Below, piece after piece: positions 1-11,838 of a stretch of DNA of 64,000 bases. Position numbers and translations under genes: made by a program. The notes beneath the pieces are model-generated. The model saw only the letters and a program-made list of their open reading frames with translations, had not been told where the DNA came from and did not search any database. Source of the DNA: Chamaelirium japonicum (taxonomy: Eukaryota > Streptophyta > Magnoliopsida > Liliales > Melanthiaceae). The stretch spans positions 246,001 through 310,000 of the forward strand of contig CANTAL010000208.1 in assembly GCA_947650365.1 (NCBI GenBank). The letters are read 5' to 3'. Each line of letters starts with the position of its first letter. The first letter of the stretch is position 1.

Positions 1-1589
1 GACACTGGTGCAGAAACCGTCTTACTACTATAGATAATATGTCCTTAAAACTGAGGGACCATGCTCACTGGGCCAACCAGTTGAGTGGTACTTTGATGTG
101 CCAACGTGTGTGGACCTTCCATAGTCCAATACCACGGTACGTTGGGTTACCCGGCTGGCGCTTGAGTGACATGTAATCCCTACAGGTTATCCGACGTCCA
201 GTGTTGGATGGGTGTATTTTGATGAGTCAATCTGTCCACACAGTTAACCCAGGCCTGGTGGTTGTCAGTATGACTGATGATGTTCCGGATGCTAGGCATA
301 GCACCGGAAGGTGTGTGGTGTTATATATGACAAGTCATCAAACCCTAGTCAGATGATCGATCGGGATCTGACGGTGCTCCCCACCGCCCGAGTCGTATCA
401 TGGCACCAGTAATAGGAGGGATAAGGATTATCGGAGTATAGTAGAGAACAGTGTTACGAGGGAGTAACATAAGTTTAGGATCACTAGAGTTTAACTTGCG
501 TCACACTCTGGGTGGCTACGCGGGTTAATCGGATTAGGGCTGATTAACGGAACTTTCGGTGTGTCACCGGAACAGTTAATCAGGGATCCGGTGGGAGCTA
601 GAGATCCCGAACCCTGAAGGTTCCACCCTGTCGTTGTGTATAGGAATTGTTCCCTGACCTAGTTGGATACGTTGGATGCGAAGTAGTGCGATGGAGCGCA
701 AGCCCGGAGCCAAAGAACCTAATTCATATGTGTTACGGGCCATAGGGGTATTTTGGTAAATACTGAAATATGGCTCAGAACATATTGAATATGGATCTTA
801 GATTGAGCGGAATAATTCCAGGAGCTCCCAGGCGCTGACAGAACTTGATTCCGAGTATCACACCTCACTCAGTCTCACTTTCAGTTTTCCGCTTTTCGTG
901 AAGGGCGTTTTCGTCCGGACTTCACGATAGACACCCGGAAGACCTAAATCCGACCCCCCCCCCCCCCCTCATCCCTATCCACCTAGGGGCCGGCCTTAGG
1001 CTCCTTGGAGCCATGGGAGACCGGCCCTATAAAGGAAATAGGGAGGGGAGGGGCCGGCCCTATGGTTCTACTCCCTCCCCTCCAAAAATCCGACCCCTAG
1101 TCTCCTCCTTTGTGGTTTCGGCCAAGGAAAAGAGAGGAAGAAGAAGGGAGAAGGAAGAGGAAGGAAGGAAAAGGAAGAAAGTAGAAAGAGGAGGAGAAAA
1201 TCTCGAGGCTCGCCATCGTCTTCGCAACGGAATCTTCCGTCGGCTCGAAATCCTTGCACTCAGAGACGGGATTTCGAGGATTCTTCAATTCGCAAAGGAC
1301 AAGGTGCTATCCGACAGTTTTTCTTGCGATTCAAGTGCGATTCTTCATCGTTTCGTAATCTCTGGATCATAGATCCATAAGGTATGATGAATCTAAACAT
1401 CTAAGTAGATGCATGCATGTCTTTCGTAGATCGTAGTATGCCTCTAGGGTGTCCGCACATATGCTAGGATCATAGATTTGCATGTAAATTGTTTTGCATC
1501 ACGAAATTGTAATGAAACATACACCGTATGATCTTCGGATCTTTCTTTTGCTTCCGCTGCGACTCTGATACACGGATCCAATTCCAACA
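1..1589 (+). repeat. 5' LTR of copia-1 (partial)
   Basis: Aligns base for base with 15409-16989 of the 3' LTR. It ends in ...TTCCAACA immediately before the primer binding site. The C run at about 953-970 is longer here than in the 3' copy, which accounts for most of the length difference. A short GA-rich open frame near 1013-1372 recurs in the 3' LTR and is not believed to be a gene. Confidence 0.93.
1028..1034 (+). promoter_or_regulatory. TATA-like box in copia-1 LTR
   Basis: TATAAAG within GGCCCTATAAAGGAAA; the same motif lies at 16428-16434 in the 3' LTR. This is the likely core promoter for the element. Assigned by motif and LTR position only. Confidence 0.4.
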
Positions 1590-1591
1590 AT

Positions 1592-1603
1592 TGGTATCAG
1601 AGC
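1592..1603 (+). other. Primer binding site of copia-1
   Basis: TGGTATCAGAGC, two bases after the LTR end. It is the usual plant copia PBS, complementary to the 3' end of initiator tRNA-Met. Confidence 0.9.
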
Positions 1604-3539
1604 ACGCTTTGGTGTATGTTTCATGCATGAATTCGTGAAAACATCATGTGAATATATGATGGCATATGTTTTCGTCGGGGTTCAGCGTAGATCATGCATA
1701 TGGATTGTGCTATGTATTGTCTTTTTACAGGTGCCGCGCTGAATAGTAATCTGTGATTGCATGCATCCGGGGGTCGGACCCCGGATTTAATTTTGTATTA
1801 ATTATTATTGTGGATTGTAAGGCTCTAGATGGGCGAGGGTGGGGGTTGACCATCCTCGGTTCCCTGGCTATGTTTCTAGGATTGTTTCTTTTTCTTTCTA
1901 GCGAAATTGTACACGAACGAGCACTTGCTCGGAGCGTGTTAGTTTTTCGGTCACAGGAAGAAGGAGATGATGATATATCCACGGTTCGGGCAAGCGGTAC
2001 CATGGCGTGCAAAGACCCGGTAAAAGCGTGCACGTTGGCGATGAAGAGGATCATCGTCAGAGATCGTGCAGAATGGAAGAGCGGGATATCTTGGCTGTGC
2101 TATTCAGATTCAGGGGTCGGACCCTGGACTTGATTCAGTTTGGATGTTTTTCTGTTATTTCTCTTTATTTTGTATTTAGAGAACCCCGATGATAATATGA
2201 TTAACTTGCTTGTGAGTTTGTCTCTAGATCAGACTTAGGGTTAGTACTAAGCTTATGGATTCATCGGTGTCTCTAAATGCTTCTAACACGTACGAATCCG
2301 GTGGCTAGCTAAAAGGAAAGGTGGTAACCGCCCTCGTGGTAGTTCAGGTAGCCAAGTATTGTGCACCGAGATAGACATAGTGTTAGATTTGTTTAGTGAT
2401 AATTAACTAATGTCTCCATAAGAAGTATGATAACCCTAGTGGGATGCCCTTTCCCCACGTGGTCCTAGCGACCAAGTTAGGTTAGGATTTCACTGTATGA
2501 TACCCGTTTCTAGATAACGTTTGATGGTAGTATAAACTTATCACGATTTGGTTATGCCACCATTAGGTTGAGGTCCGGCAGAGGTTGTCGGATGTCCCTA
2601 TTTGGCCAGCATCAAAACCTGTAATGAGATAAGGTCTACTATGACATCAGGCATCAAATTGTAAACGAGGCATCATCGTAGTGGGAGTCCTTTTCACGTT
2701 GACCTTAGGCTAGGCTCCAGATCTTAGGATTATGGACAAACTAGTGAAGTATCGGGATCCTTGGAATCTATGTAATGTGATCCTTGCAAGAAAGGCAAAA
2801 ACTGAATATTCAAGGTAGGGACTATGATATTTTCTGAGGATACTAATGTTTTGCGGGAAGGTTTATAATCCTAGTGGGAGCACGGTAGACCAGGGTCTAA
2901 GTCTAGGAGGTCGTGACCTTTCTAGATATGCATAAAACCTCATAAAAAAGGGATGTGTAAGAGGTTCCCTCCAAAGGGGAGCCCCTGGCCTCCATAATCA
3001 ACCGGCTAAGGGTCTAGGTAGGAGGTACACAGTTCGATATTTCCACCGGACGAGAGCTGTGTTTCCTTCCATGCTGGTTCGCCTAGTGGTTTCCTTCGGA
3101 ACATGGAGGATGCCGGTGGCAGTGGGTGACGGTTTTATCCTGCACCGCGGGAGCCTATGAACCCCCCTGCCGACACCACCTAGATTTGTGGGAAGCATCC
3201 GAAAGCTTGTGTGAAGCCGCTGTTGCTGTGCACGCGGGTCACATAAAGCTGGCCAAAAGGAGACTGGGAGGTCTTTCAGTTTGCCATGGGTAATTCTGAT
3301 GAAGACTGGGTCGTAAAAACCCCATTGGCAGAAGCGGTTGCATGCTCTCACTGAGATGATGTCTCCAATTCAGGGCCGATAGTCTCAGTGCTCGAGCCTA
3401 GGGAATTTAGATTCCTGGATGTCTCCACTTGAGGTGATGAAGACATAGCGGCTGGAGTAGACATTATCTATTTCTAAATTCCATGAAATAGATTGTAGTA
3501 GACCCTAACTATTGTTTTAAACCATTGTTTACAGAAATC
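1604..3539 (+). other. Untranslated leader of copia-1
   Basis: About 1.9 kb between PBS and gag. Only short open frames are present, with no recognisable domain on either strand. Long leaders occur in this copia group. Nothing else supported. Confidence 0.6.
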
Positions 3540-3954
3540 ATGACCAAGCTCGACCCCCTTGCCTCCATACTTAATGATAACAAACTTACGGGACCAAACT
3601 ACAAGGACTGGAAGCGTAACCTAATGCTCGTCCTAAGGATTGGCAAACACATAATTGCCCTAAGTACCCCTCAACCGGCCATGCTGGGACCAAGTGCAAC
3701 TGAGGCCCAGTTAAAGGAATGGAAAGACTGGCTAGATACTGATGAGATGTGCAAGTGCTACATTGTGGCATCCTTGCAGACCGTCCTTCAGAAGCAAGTC
3801 GAAGACATGGCCTTTGCTTCAAACATGATGCTTTACTTGAAGGAAATGTTCGAGGGTCGTAGTCGAGTAACTCGTTACCTAACCATCAAGAAATTGGTGT
3901 CCACGAAGATGACAGAGGGGACTTTAGTTCGGGATCATATGCTGAAGTTGTTTG
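3540..3954 (+). pseudogene. copia-1 Gag, N-terminal part (split by insertion)
   Basis: Begins MTKLDPLASILNDNKLTGPN, followed by YKDWKRNL, a typical start for the copia Gag (UBN2-like) domain; Gag forms the particle that packages the RNA. I take ATG 3540 as the start because the open frame extends upstream only through a TTG codon. The frame runs to base 3954, where the chromovirus enters. Removing the insertion and one GTTTG copy joins codon base G3954 to G11477-C11478 as GGC (Gly) in the same frame, so the gene was intact when it was hit. The frame now ends just inside the inserted LTR. Confidence 0.85.
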
Positions 3955-6373
3955 TGTAACGCCCCGATATTTTACGGATTAATTCAACCCGTATAATACT
4001 GGGGTGTTAGGAATAAAAACTTGATATAAATAAATTCTATCAAATATGGAAATTACTGAGCCACTTTATTAAAAACACAATTGTTTGATACAATTTCTAG
4101 AAACCAAAAGCCTAAGGCTAAGTCTTTCAACATTGACAATTCATATTCCGGCTCCGTCATCATCGTAGAAAGGTGTGTAGAGTGGGTCTTCAACTCCTTC
4201 TGGGTCGTTCCCCGACCGGTCCTCAATTTCTTCATGTCCTGCAGGATTGGTCTCTGAAGGGTGCACAACATCTGTAGGGGGGTGAGTCTAATCCACTGAC
4301 TCACCTATTAACTTAGTTTATTTCATGCTAAAACATATGTATTGAAAAGCAGTGAACATGACTATGAAATGTAAACAATAAAACATTAATCACCCGATTC
4401 CCTTTTTGGTCCTCCGCTAGGGTAGGAATCTCAAGCATTACACGGGAAACTTTTTGTCCACAACAAGGCTAGCCCCACACCTAGGAAACTTTTTGGCCTC
4501 AGCCAGGGCTAGCCCCACATCCAGGAAATTTTTTGGCCTCCGCCAGGGCTAGCCCCACACCCAAGAAACTTTTTGGCCTCAGCCAGGGCTAGCCCCACAC
4601 CCAGGAAACTTTTTGGCCTCAGCCAGGGCTAGCCCTACACCCAGGAAATGTTTTGGCCTCAGCCAGGGCTAGCCCCACACCCAGAATAAGTGATTATGTA
4701 TTTCAAAATTTACAACATCATAGCAATCTACTGACATTTTATATCATATACTTAGCATGAACAAACTTAGTTTTAAATCCCCTACCTGAAATGTTGCAGA
4801 CTCTTACTCTTGATGAGGAAGCTTTAGGATACTAAAAACCTGAAAGTATGTTATTATAATCCGTTAGTTTTTAACCTAACTTTTAGCAGGATTTTCCGAA
4901 ACGTTTTTCGATGTGAATTAATAGGTTTTTCTTCTTTAGGGGTATTTTGGTAATTTTTAAAATACTTTAAATTTATACTTAGTGTGTAGAAATTTTCATT
5001 CTGAAACCGTGGCCTCAGAAGAAACTCAATTCGGAGTTCGTTTGCTCCCGGTATGGCCAAAATAGCCGATATTGTTTAAATGGGTGTCTGCCTTTAGTAA
5101 AAAGGTCAGGTTGCTCTCAGCAATAGCGGTGCAGTTTAACGAAGGTAGAGTCTTTTTATCACAGTTTGTTATTTGGGCTCATTGGGCTTCGGCCCACGGT
5201 GTTTAATGGCTTTAATGGGCTTCGGCCCAGACTATGTTTAATGGGCTTAATGGCCTAATGGGCTTCGGCCCAGAGGTTTAATGGGTTAATGGGCTTAGGC
5301 CCAGAGGCTGAATGGCTAATGGGCTTCGGCCCATAGGCTTAAGGATTTTATTGTATTGGTGGTTCCGCATCATAACCACAATCATGTGGTCGCAGACGGA
5401 ATTCGATTCCGAGTTCAAATAAAAAGGTTATGACCATTTTACCTTAAGGGTAAAACGGTAATTTTACTTTTTAATTGTCGGTTATGGTATTTTATGATCT
5501 TAGTAGGTGTATTTTATCATTACGAGTCCAGCGCCACTGACGGAACTCAATTCAGAGTCCGTATGGGTAAGATAAGGTCAATACAGTTTACCTTAGTAAT
5601 CTATATATTTAATTATAGTTGATTCTTTAACATAAATTGTAAAGTGGTTTCTTGGTTAGCATAAAGGACTTTAGGTTGGTTTAAGAAAGGTTGTGGGTTC
5701 TAAAATGAGGTCTAGCCTTTTTGCACCAATGGGTTAAAACCCGAATTAAATGGGTTTGAATTCCATACCCGACCCGACAACCCGGGGTGGTGTCCGGCGG
5801 CGGGTGGTGGTGGCCCGATGGGTCGCGAGGGGCTTGTGTGAAGATATCTGTAGGAGGGGGGGTTTATATAGGCCATCCGGGAATACGAAGAGTCCCGGGG
5901 TATTTATTGTAAATCGGTCGTTTCATATTCTGGCCGTTCGATTGGAAACAAAAGGTGACAGATGTCGATTGGTATTCCCTATCTCGTTTCATATTCTGGC
6001 CGTTCGATTGGAAACGAAAGGTCACAGATGTCGATTGATATTCCCTATCTAATATAACAATTATTTCTATTGTATTTTAATTGAAAAGATCTAACGGATT
6101 TTTGGTTACAAGAAACTGGTTTAAAATTCTCTTTAATGGATCTCGGGTTCGAATCCTTCTATTGGCTAATTATCTTTATACATATATATTTTTTTTTTTT
6201 TCTTTTAAATTTTTAAATTCTTTAAATGAGTTCAAAATGCAAAAGTTTATATATGTTTTTTGATCGTTTCGACGAGACGAACGCAATGGTGCCGTCCAAT
6301 TTTTATTTTGAATTTTTTATAAAAAATTTGTTATAATGACCTTTAAATTATTAATTTATTTTGGGATGTTACA
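3955..6373 (-). repeat. 3' LTR of the chromovirus (left copy)
   Basis: 2419 bp, TGTAAC...GTTACA. It holds a 40-bp minisatellite, a block of GGGCTTCGGCCCA-type repeats at about 5165-5340, and a private 66-bp tandem duplication (5919-5984 and 5985-6050) that the right LTR lacks. Confidence 0.93.
4447..4684. repeat. 40-bp minisatellite in chromovirus LTR
   Basis: About six units of 40 bp with core GAAACTTTTTGGCCTCAGCC followed by AGGGCTAGCCCCACACCCAG. The same array occurs in the other LTR at about 9476-9707, so it predates this insertion. Confidence 0.85.
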
Positions 6374-6384
6374 TCCTCTATCCC
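6374..6384 (-). other. Polypurine tract of the chromovirus
   Basis: On the minus strand the sequence reads GAGGACGAAATTTTTATTAG and then GGATAGAGGA directly before LTR TGTAACA. A GAGGACGAAATT-like stretch before a purine tract is usual at the end of chromovirus internal regions. Confidence 0.7.
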
Positions 6385-6429
6385 TAATAAAAATTTCGTC
6401 CTCAAAATTTAAAGTTTTTACCTTAGTTG

Positions 6430-6910
6430 TCGAACAAATTTATTTCTGATTCCAATTCTCAAGTAACTTCTTCCTCATTGTGATGTTGCCATAGTACTTT
6501 TTCCAATCGTATAGTTTTGGTTCGCAATACTTTATCTTTTGTATTTAAAACCTTCCCAAGTACTCCCACGTAATATGCACTAAATTGAATGTGTTCATTT
6601 TCCAAGATATGAGAAGGATCAGGCTCATATGGATACTTGAATGACTAGATGTACATTAGCTACTACTTGACCATTTTACAATAAGTACACCGCCCAACCC
6701 TACATGAAATGTATCTGTGTAAAGTGTATACTTCTTCCCACTTTCTGGTGTCGTCTAAATCGAAGCTGTAGTGAGTTTATTTTGGAATGTATTCTTACTG
6801 GATTTCGACCACTCAAATTTTATTCCTCTAACTTTGTTAATATATTTTGAATAGAAAATTTTAATCGGTAATCTTATGGAGTTTTAATAATACTTTACTG
6901 ACCTTAAAAC
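6430..6910 (-). pseudogene. Chromovirus pol remnant: RT end, RNase H start, chromodomain tail
   Basis: Minus-strand translation gives, in order, GIKFEWSKSS (end of RT), KKYTLYTDTFHVGLGGVLI (start of RNase H with the first catalytic Asp), then YEPDPSHIL and KVLWQHHNEEEVT (the integrase C-terminus and chromodomain of Tekay/Del elements). RNase H runs almost directly into the chromodomain region, so the integrase core has been deleted. Several stops and shifts are present, including one where a Trp is expected after EEEVT. The element cannot encode its own pol and would depend on relatives. The remnant may extend to higher coordinates, where I could not follow it. Confidence 0.8.
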
Positions 6911-8967
6911 CTCTTATAGTAGATCTTTCCATTATAATATCAATCTTTTTTTCCTAAGAGGTAATTATTAACTTATTTGGGTGTCTTGTTTATGGGATTC
7001 AATAAGGCAATAAATTCTAGGGTTTGAGAATAAAATTTTCTGACTTTCTCTACTCACACATCAACTGTACTTGGCTACTGTATTCACCAGGAACCACAGT
7101 GATATAAGAATAGAATTGGCCTGAGAGTTGGGGCAATTCCAGTGATCTAGTTTGGGATGGTTCAAATATTAGAATCCGACTAAAAATTTTTTAATGGCTA
7201 CATATACTTTATTCCTAAAGGAGGTTAAAAATGGATGCTCATAACTTATAAGTAGTGTATCCTCTGGTATTTAATAGAAAGTTTTAAGATTAACATTAAT
7301 CGTTGTCGTGATGACTAGGGTGTATCCTGTTAGTTCTGTCTTCAGTTGAATATGTATGATTTGTGTCGGGGTCTAAAGGAATTGATCCTACGAATTTAAG
7401 TCTTTTTGTAGTTACTGATATATTGTTTGAAATAGTTCATACCCTTGATGACATCATTGTTAGTCGATACAGCGAAAGTCTTGCCACGTACTCTTTGAGC
7501 AGCGTGATCCACAGGTTCTTGTTGGACAGGACGGAATTACGACCTAGATTGAGTGAATAGGAAATTTTGACCGATGAGCTTCTGTTAATATATCTTTTCA
7601 TAAATAAGAAGCATCAGTAACTACTAATCTGTCCCGAAATCTTTGTCCAATATTGTCTGTGCCAAGTCATCCAGTTTTCTATTGCTTTCCCTTTTCTAAC
7701 TTGTATCTAATTCCTTGAAGTTATTAATTTCACCTCTGTACTTCGATTACCTTTTTTTTATTATACTAAAAACTTCAAACTATTTCACTCTGATCATTTA
7801 GGATGCAGAGGTAAGTCATGATCTCAAAGTCAAAGTCCTAGGCGGCTCCACCTTAGGTGGCTCCACACTGGCAGTTGGCAGCCCTTTTTCCCATGGAACG
7901 GCTCTACCTAACCCCAAGCAGCCCTTTCCTAGGTAGCCCTTTCCGTTGAACTCGAATTCGAGAAATGATGATTAACCTCAATCCTAATTATCACAGTACA
8001 TGTTATAATTTTTAAGTCAATTATATACTTGAAATCTGTTCTCTATGCACTAATGAGTCAACCTAGATCTCACCATATTTTTGTAACAATTAAATACTAG
8101 GAAGTGACTAGTATTCTACATTCAACTCGACTATATTTAAAACTTTACTTATTTGTGTCAATCATTTGTATATTACTAACCGCTTGAGGTTGGAGTCCAT
8201 TGGACTTCTCGATTGTAGCTTTCATCCAAGAAATATCTTAGTTTTTATAGGGCTATCATGGACATTTTTTTTTTCCCGAGTAATTGGCATACATAAATCT
8301 AATTCCTGAGTTAACCTACTCTCATCCAGATTGATTAACCTAGGTAAGGTTCTAATACTTTGGATAGGTTTCAGGTTACACAGGAAAGAGGTCTTAGTCT
8401 TTGATACGCGACTAAGTTTACAAAAAGACTTAAGAATAGTTTCTTTCGGATGATCCTTATTTCTACTAAGATACTGTACTAACGTGTTTTCAAAAAGAGG
8501 TCTTAGGAGATAGGATCTTACATTAAGTTACTCCTTAGGGATTTCTTACCCTAATTGAGTTATTACAAGGGTTTCTAATATCTTCTTATATTTTCATATC
8601 GTTACAAAGCGACATTCTATAATTCTAGTTAGTTTCTAATTCTCTCTAAGTGATCATACGTTCTAATTTCGATGTACCTATATTGTCTTCTGCGTTGACT
8701 AACTTTTCAGCGACCAATGATGTTGTCTCAGACCTACGTATCGAAAGTTATTATAACATATTTAAAAGAGAGATCCTAAATTTAAGTTCAGGTATATATA
8801 CTTTGTTCTAGCAATTAATTATCTTAGGTCATCAATGTCTTAATCCTCTAGGGTTAGGTATTCCTAGATCTAATTCACATGAACCTAACTTATGCTCTAG
8901 GTTAAGTGACTATCGTACTAATGTCCTTCTTGTTAATAATTCTTTATTCCTAGGAGCTATTACCTAG
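6911..8967 (-). other. Decayed internal region of the chromovirus
   Basis: About 2 kb between the pol remnant and the PBS. Only short open frames (the longest about 65 codons) and no domain I can name. It probably contains worn gag and leader. Confidence 0.5.
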
Positions 8968-8979
8968 GCTCTGATACCA
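8968..8979 (-). other. Primer binding site of the chromovirus
   Basis: GCTCTGATACCA on the plus strand is TGGTATCAGAGC on the minus strand, three bases from the LTR at 8983. It sets the element orientation. Confidence 0.88.
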
Positions 8980-8982
8980 AGT

Positions 8983-11471
8983 TGTAACGCCCCGATATTT
9001 TACGGATTAATTCAACCCGTATATTACTGGGGTGTTAGGAATAAAAACTTGATATAAATAAATTCAATCAAATATGGAAATTACTGAGCCACTTTATTAA
9101 AAACACAATTGTTTGATACAATTTCTAGAAACCAAAAGCCTAAGGCTAAGTCTTTCAACATTGACAATTCATATTCCGGCTCCGTCATCATCGTAGAAAG
9201 GTGTGTAGAGTGGGTCTTCAACTCCTTCTGGATCGTTCCCCGACCGCTCCTCATCTTCTTCATGTCCTACAGGGTTGGTCTCTGAAGGGTGCACTACATC
9301 TGTAGCGGGGTGAGTCTAATCCACTGACTCACCTATTAACTTAGTTTATTTCATGCTAAAACATATGTATTGAAAAGCAGTGAACATGACTATGAAATTT
9401 AAACAATAAAACATTAATCACCCGATTCCCTTTTTGGTCCTCCACCAGGGTAGAAATCTCAAGCATTACCCGGGAAACTTTTTATCCGGAACAAGGCTAC
9501 ACCTAGGAAACTTTTTGGCCTCAGCCAGGGCTAGCCCCACACCCAGGAAACTTTTTAGACTTCGCCAGGGCTAGCCCCACACCCAGGAAACTTTTTGGCC
9601 TCATCCAGGACTAGCCCCATACCCAGGAAACGTTTTGGCCTCAGCCAGGGCTAGCCCCACACCCAGGAAACTTTTTGGCCTCAGCCAGGGATAGCCCCAC
9701 ACCCAAAATAAGTGATTACGTATTTAAAAATTTATAACATCATAGCAATCTACTGACATTTTATATCATATACTTAGCATGAACAAACTTAGTTTTAAAT
9801 CCCCTACCTGAAATGTTGCAGACTCTTACTCCTGATGAGGAAGCTTTAGGATGCTCAAAACCTGAAAGTATGTTATTATAATCCGTTAGTTTTTAACCTA
9901 ACTTTTAGCAGGATTTTTCGAAACGTTTTCCGATATAAATTAATAGGTTTTTCTTCTTTAGGGGTATTTTGGTCATTTTTAAAATACTTTAAATTTATAC
10001 TTAGTGTGTAGAACTTTTCATTCTGAAACCGTGGCCTCAGACGGAACTCAATTCGAAGTTCGTTTGCTCCCGATATGGCCAAAATAGCCAATATTGTTTA
10101 AATGGGTATCTGCCTTTAGTAAAAAGGTCAGGTTGCTCTCAGCAATAGCGGTGCAGTTTAACGAAGGTAGAGTCTTTTTATCACAGTTAGTTATTTGGGC
10201 TCATTGGGCTTCGACCCACGGTGTTTAATTGCTTTAATGGGCTTCGGCCCAGACTATGTTTAATGGGCTTAATGGCCTAATGGGCTTCGGCCCAGAGGTT
10301 TAATGGGTTAATGGGCTTAGGCCCAGAGGCTGAATGGCTAATGGACTTCCGCCTAGAGGTTTAAGGGTTTTATTGTATTGGTGGTTCCGCATCATAACCA
10401 CAATCATGTGGTCGCAGACGGAATTCGATTCCGAGTTCAAATAAAAAGGTTATGACCATTTTACCTTAGGGGTAAAACGGTAATTTTACTTTTTAATTGT
10501 CAGTTATTGTATTTTATGATCTTAGTAGGTGTATTTTATCATTACGAGTCCAACGCCACTGACGGAACTCAATTCAGAGTCCGTATGGGTAAGATAAGGT
10601 CAATACAGTTTACCTTAATAGTCTATATATTTAATTATAGGTGATTCTTTAACATAAATTGTAAAGAGGTTTCTTGGTTAGCATAAAGGACTTTAGATTG
10701 GTTTTAGAAAGGTTGTGGGTTCTAAAATGAGGTCTAGCCTTTTTTCACCAATGGGTTAAAACCCGAATTAAATGGGTTTGAATTCCATACCCGACCCGAC
10801 AACCCGGGGTGGTGTCCGGCGGCGGTCGACCGGAGGTGGTGGCGGCGGCCGGTGATGGTGGCGGCGCCGGTGGTGGTGGTCGGCCGGAGGTGGTGGCCAG
10901 AGGTGGCGGCGGCGGCCAGAGGTGGTGGCGGTCGATCGGCCGGCGGCGGTTGGTCGGCCGGCGGCGGGTGGTGGTAGCCCGATGGGTCGCGAGGGGCTTG
11001 TCTGAAGATATCTGTGGGAGGGGGGGTTTATATAGGCCATCCGGGAATACGAAGAGTCCCGGGGTCTTTATTGCAAATCGGTCGTTTCATATTCTGGCCG
11101 TTCGATTGGAAATGAAAGGTCACAGATGTCGATTGGTATTCCCTATCTAATATAACAATTATTTCTATTGTATTTAAATTGAAAAGATCTAACGGATTTT
11201 TGGTTACAAGAAACTGGTTTAAAATTCTCTTTAATGGATCTCGGGTTCAAATCCTTCTATTGGCTAATTATCTTTATACATATATATTATTTTTTTTTTC
11301 TTTTAAATTTTGAAATGCTTTAAATGAGTTCAAAACGCCAAAGTTTATATATGTTTTTTGATCGTTTCGACGAGACGAACGCAATGGTGCCGTCCGATTT
11401 TTATTTTGAATTTTTTATAAAAATTTTGTTATAATGACCTTTAAATTATTAATTTATTTTGGGATGTTACA
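8983..11471 (-). repeat. 5' LTR of the chromovirus (right copy)
   Basis: 2489 bp. It matches 3955-6373 but carries about 140 bp of extra GGC/GGT-rich sequence (roughly 10824-10963) and lacks the 66-bp duplication of the other LTR. The GGC expansion creates overlapping Gly- or Pro-rich frames that I do not regard as genes. Confidence 0.92.
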
Positions 11472-11476
11472 GTTTG

Positions 11477-11838
11477 GCTATGTGAACGAGCTTGGTTCCT
11501 TCGATGTCATCTTGGATGCAGAGATCCAGATCGACATTTTCCTCGTGTCTCTGTCAGGAGCGTTTAAGGGCTTCGTTACCAACTTCAACCTTAACCGATT
11601 AGAGATGTCTAACACAGAGCTCCTAGCGGCGCTCCAGGCGGCAGAGGACGGGATGAAGGCAGGAGCCCAATCCCTAAACGTGGAGCGGAATTCTTCTCTG
11701 AAAGCCAAGGGCAAGTTTCAGAAAAGAAAGTCTAAGAAGCCTGTGAAGATAGGCCAGGTGCAGTTGCAGGTTCCCAAGCAGAATGGTCCGGCGAAGCCCA
11801 AAGGAAAATGTTTCCGATGCGGCAAGAAGGGGCACTGA
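11477..11838 (+). pseudogene. copia-1 Gag, C-terminal part with zinc knuckle
   Basis: Continues the Gag interrupted at 3954, beginning GYVNELGSFDVILDAE. A Lys/Gln-rich stretch leads to the CCHC knuckle CFRCGKKGH, which binds RNA during packaging. The next codon is TGA (11836-11838), followed by KGDC, which supplies the last cysteine. A Trp codon is usual at this spot, so this is probably a TGG to TGA change. The frame is the same as the downstream protease and pol, showing one original Gag-Pol polyprotein. Confidence 0.85.

Larger units (their letters stand above)
3955..11471 (-). mobile_element. Ty3/gypsy chromovirus (Tekay/Del-like), decayed, nested in copia-1 gag
   Basis: Flanked by a perfect 5-bp target duplication GTTTG (3950-3954 and 11472-11476). 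The LTRs start TGTAACGCC and end GATGTTACA. The tRNA-Met PBS lies in reverse complement just left of the right LTR and a purine tract in reverse complement just right of the left LTR, so the element reads on the minus strand. The internal part is only about 2.6 kb. It keeps minus-strand traces of reverse transcriptase/RNase H and of the C-terminal chromodomain, but no integrase core. The LTRs differ at about 3% of sites in the stretch I compared, less than those of copia-1, which agrees with the nesting order. Confidence 0.93.

Noticed and set aside
1013..1372. 119-codon frame in the copia-1 5' LTR (again at 16413-16772)
   Set aside because: Lies in the LTR, purine-rich low complexity, also open on the opposite strand; no domain.
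10768..11150. Overlapping Gly-rich and Pro-rich frames
   Set aside because: Produced by the GGC/GGT expansion in one chromovirus LTR and absent from the sister LTR.
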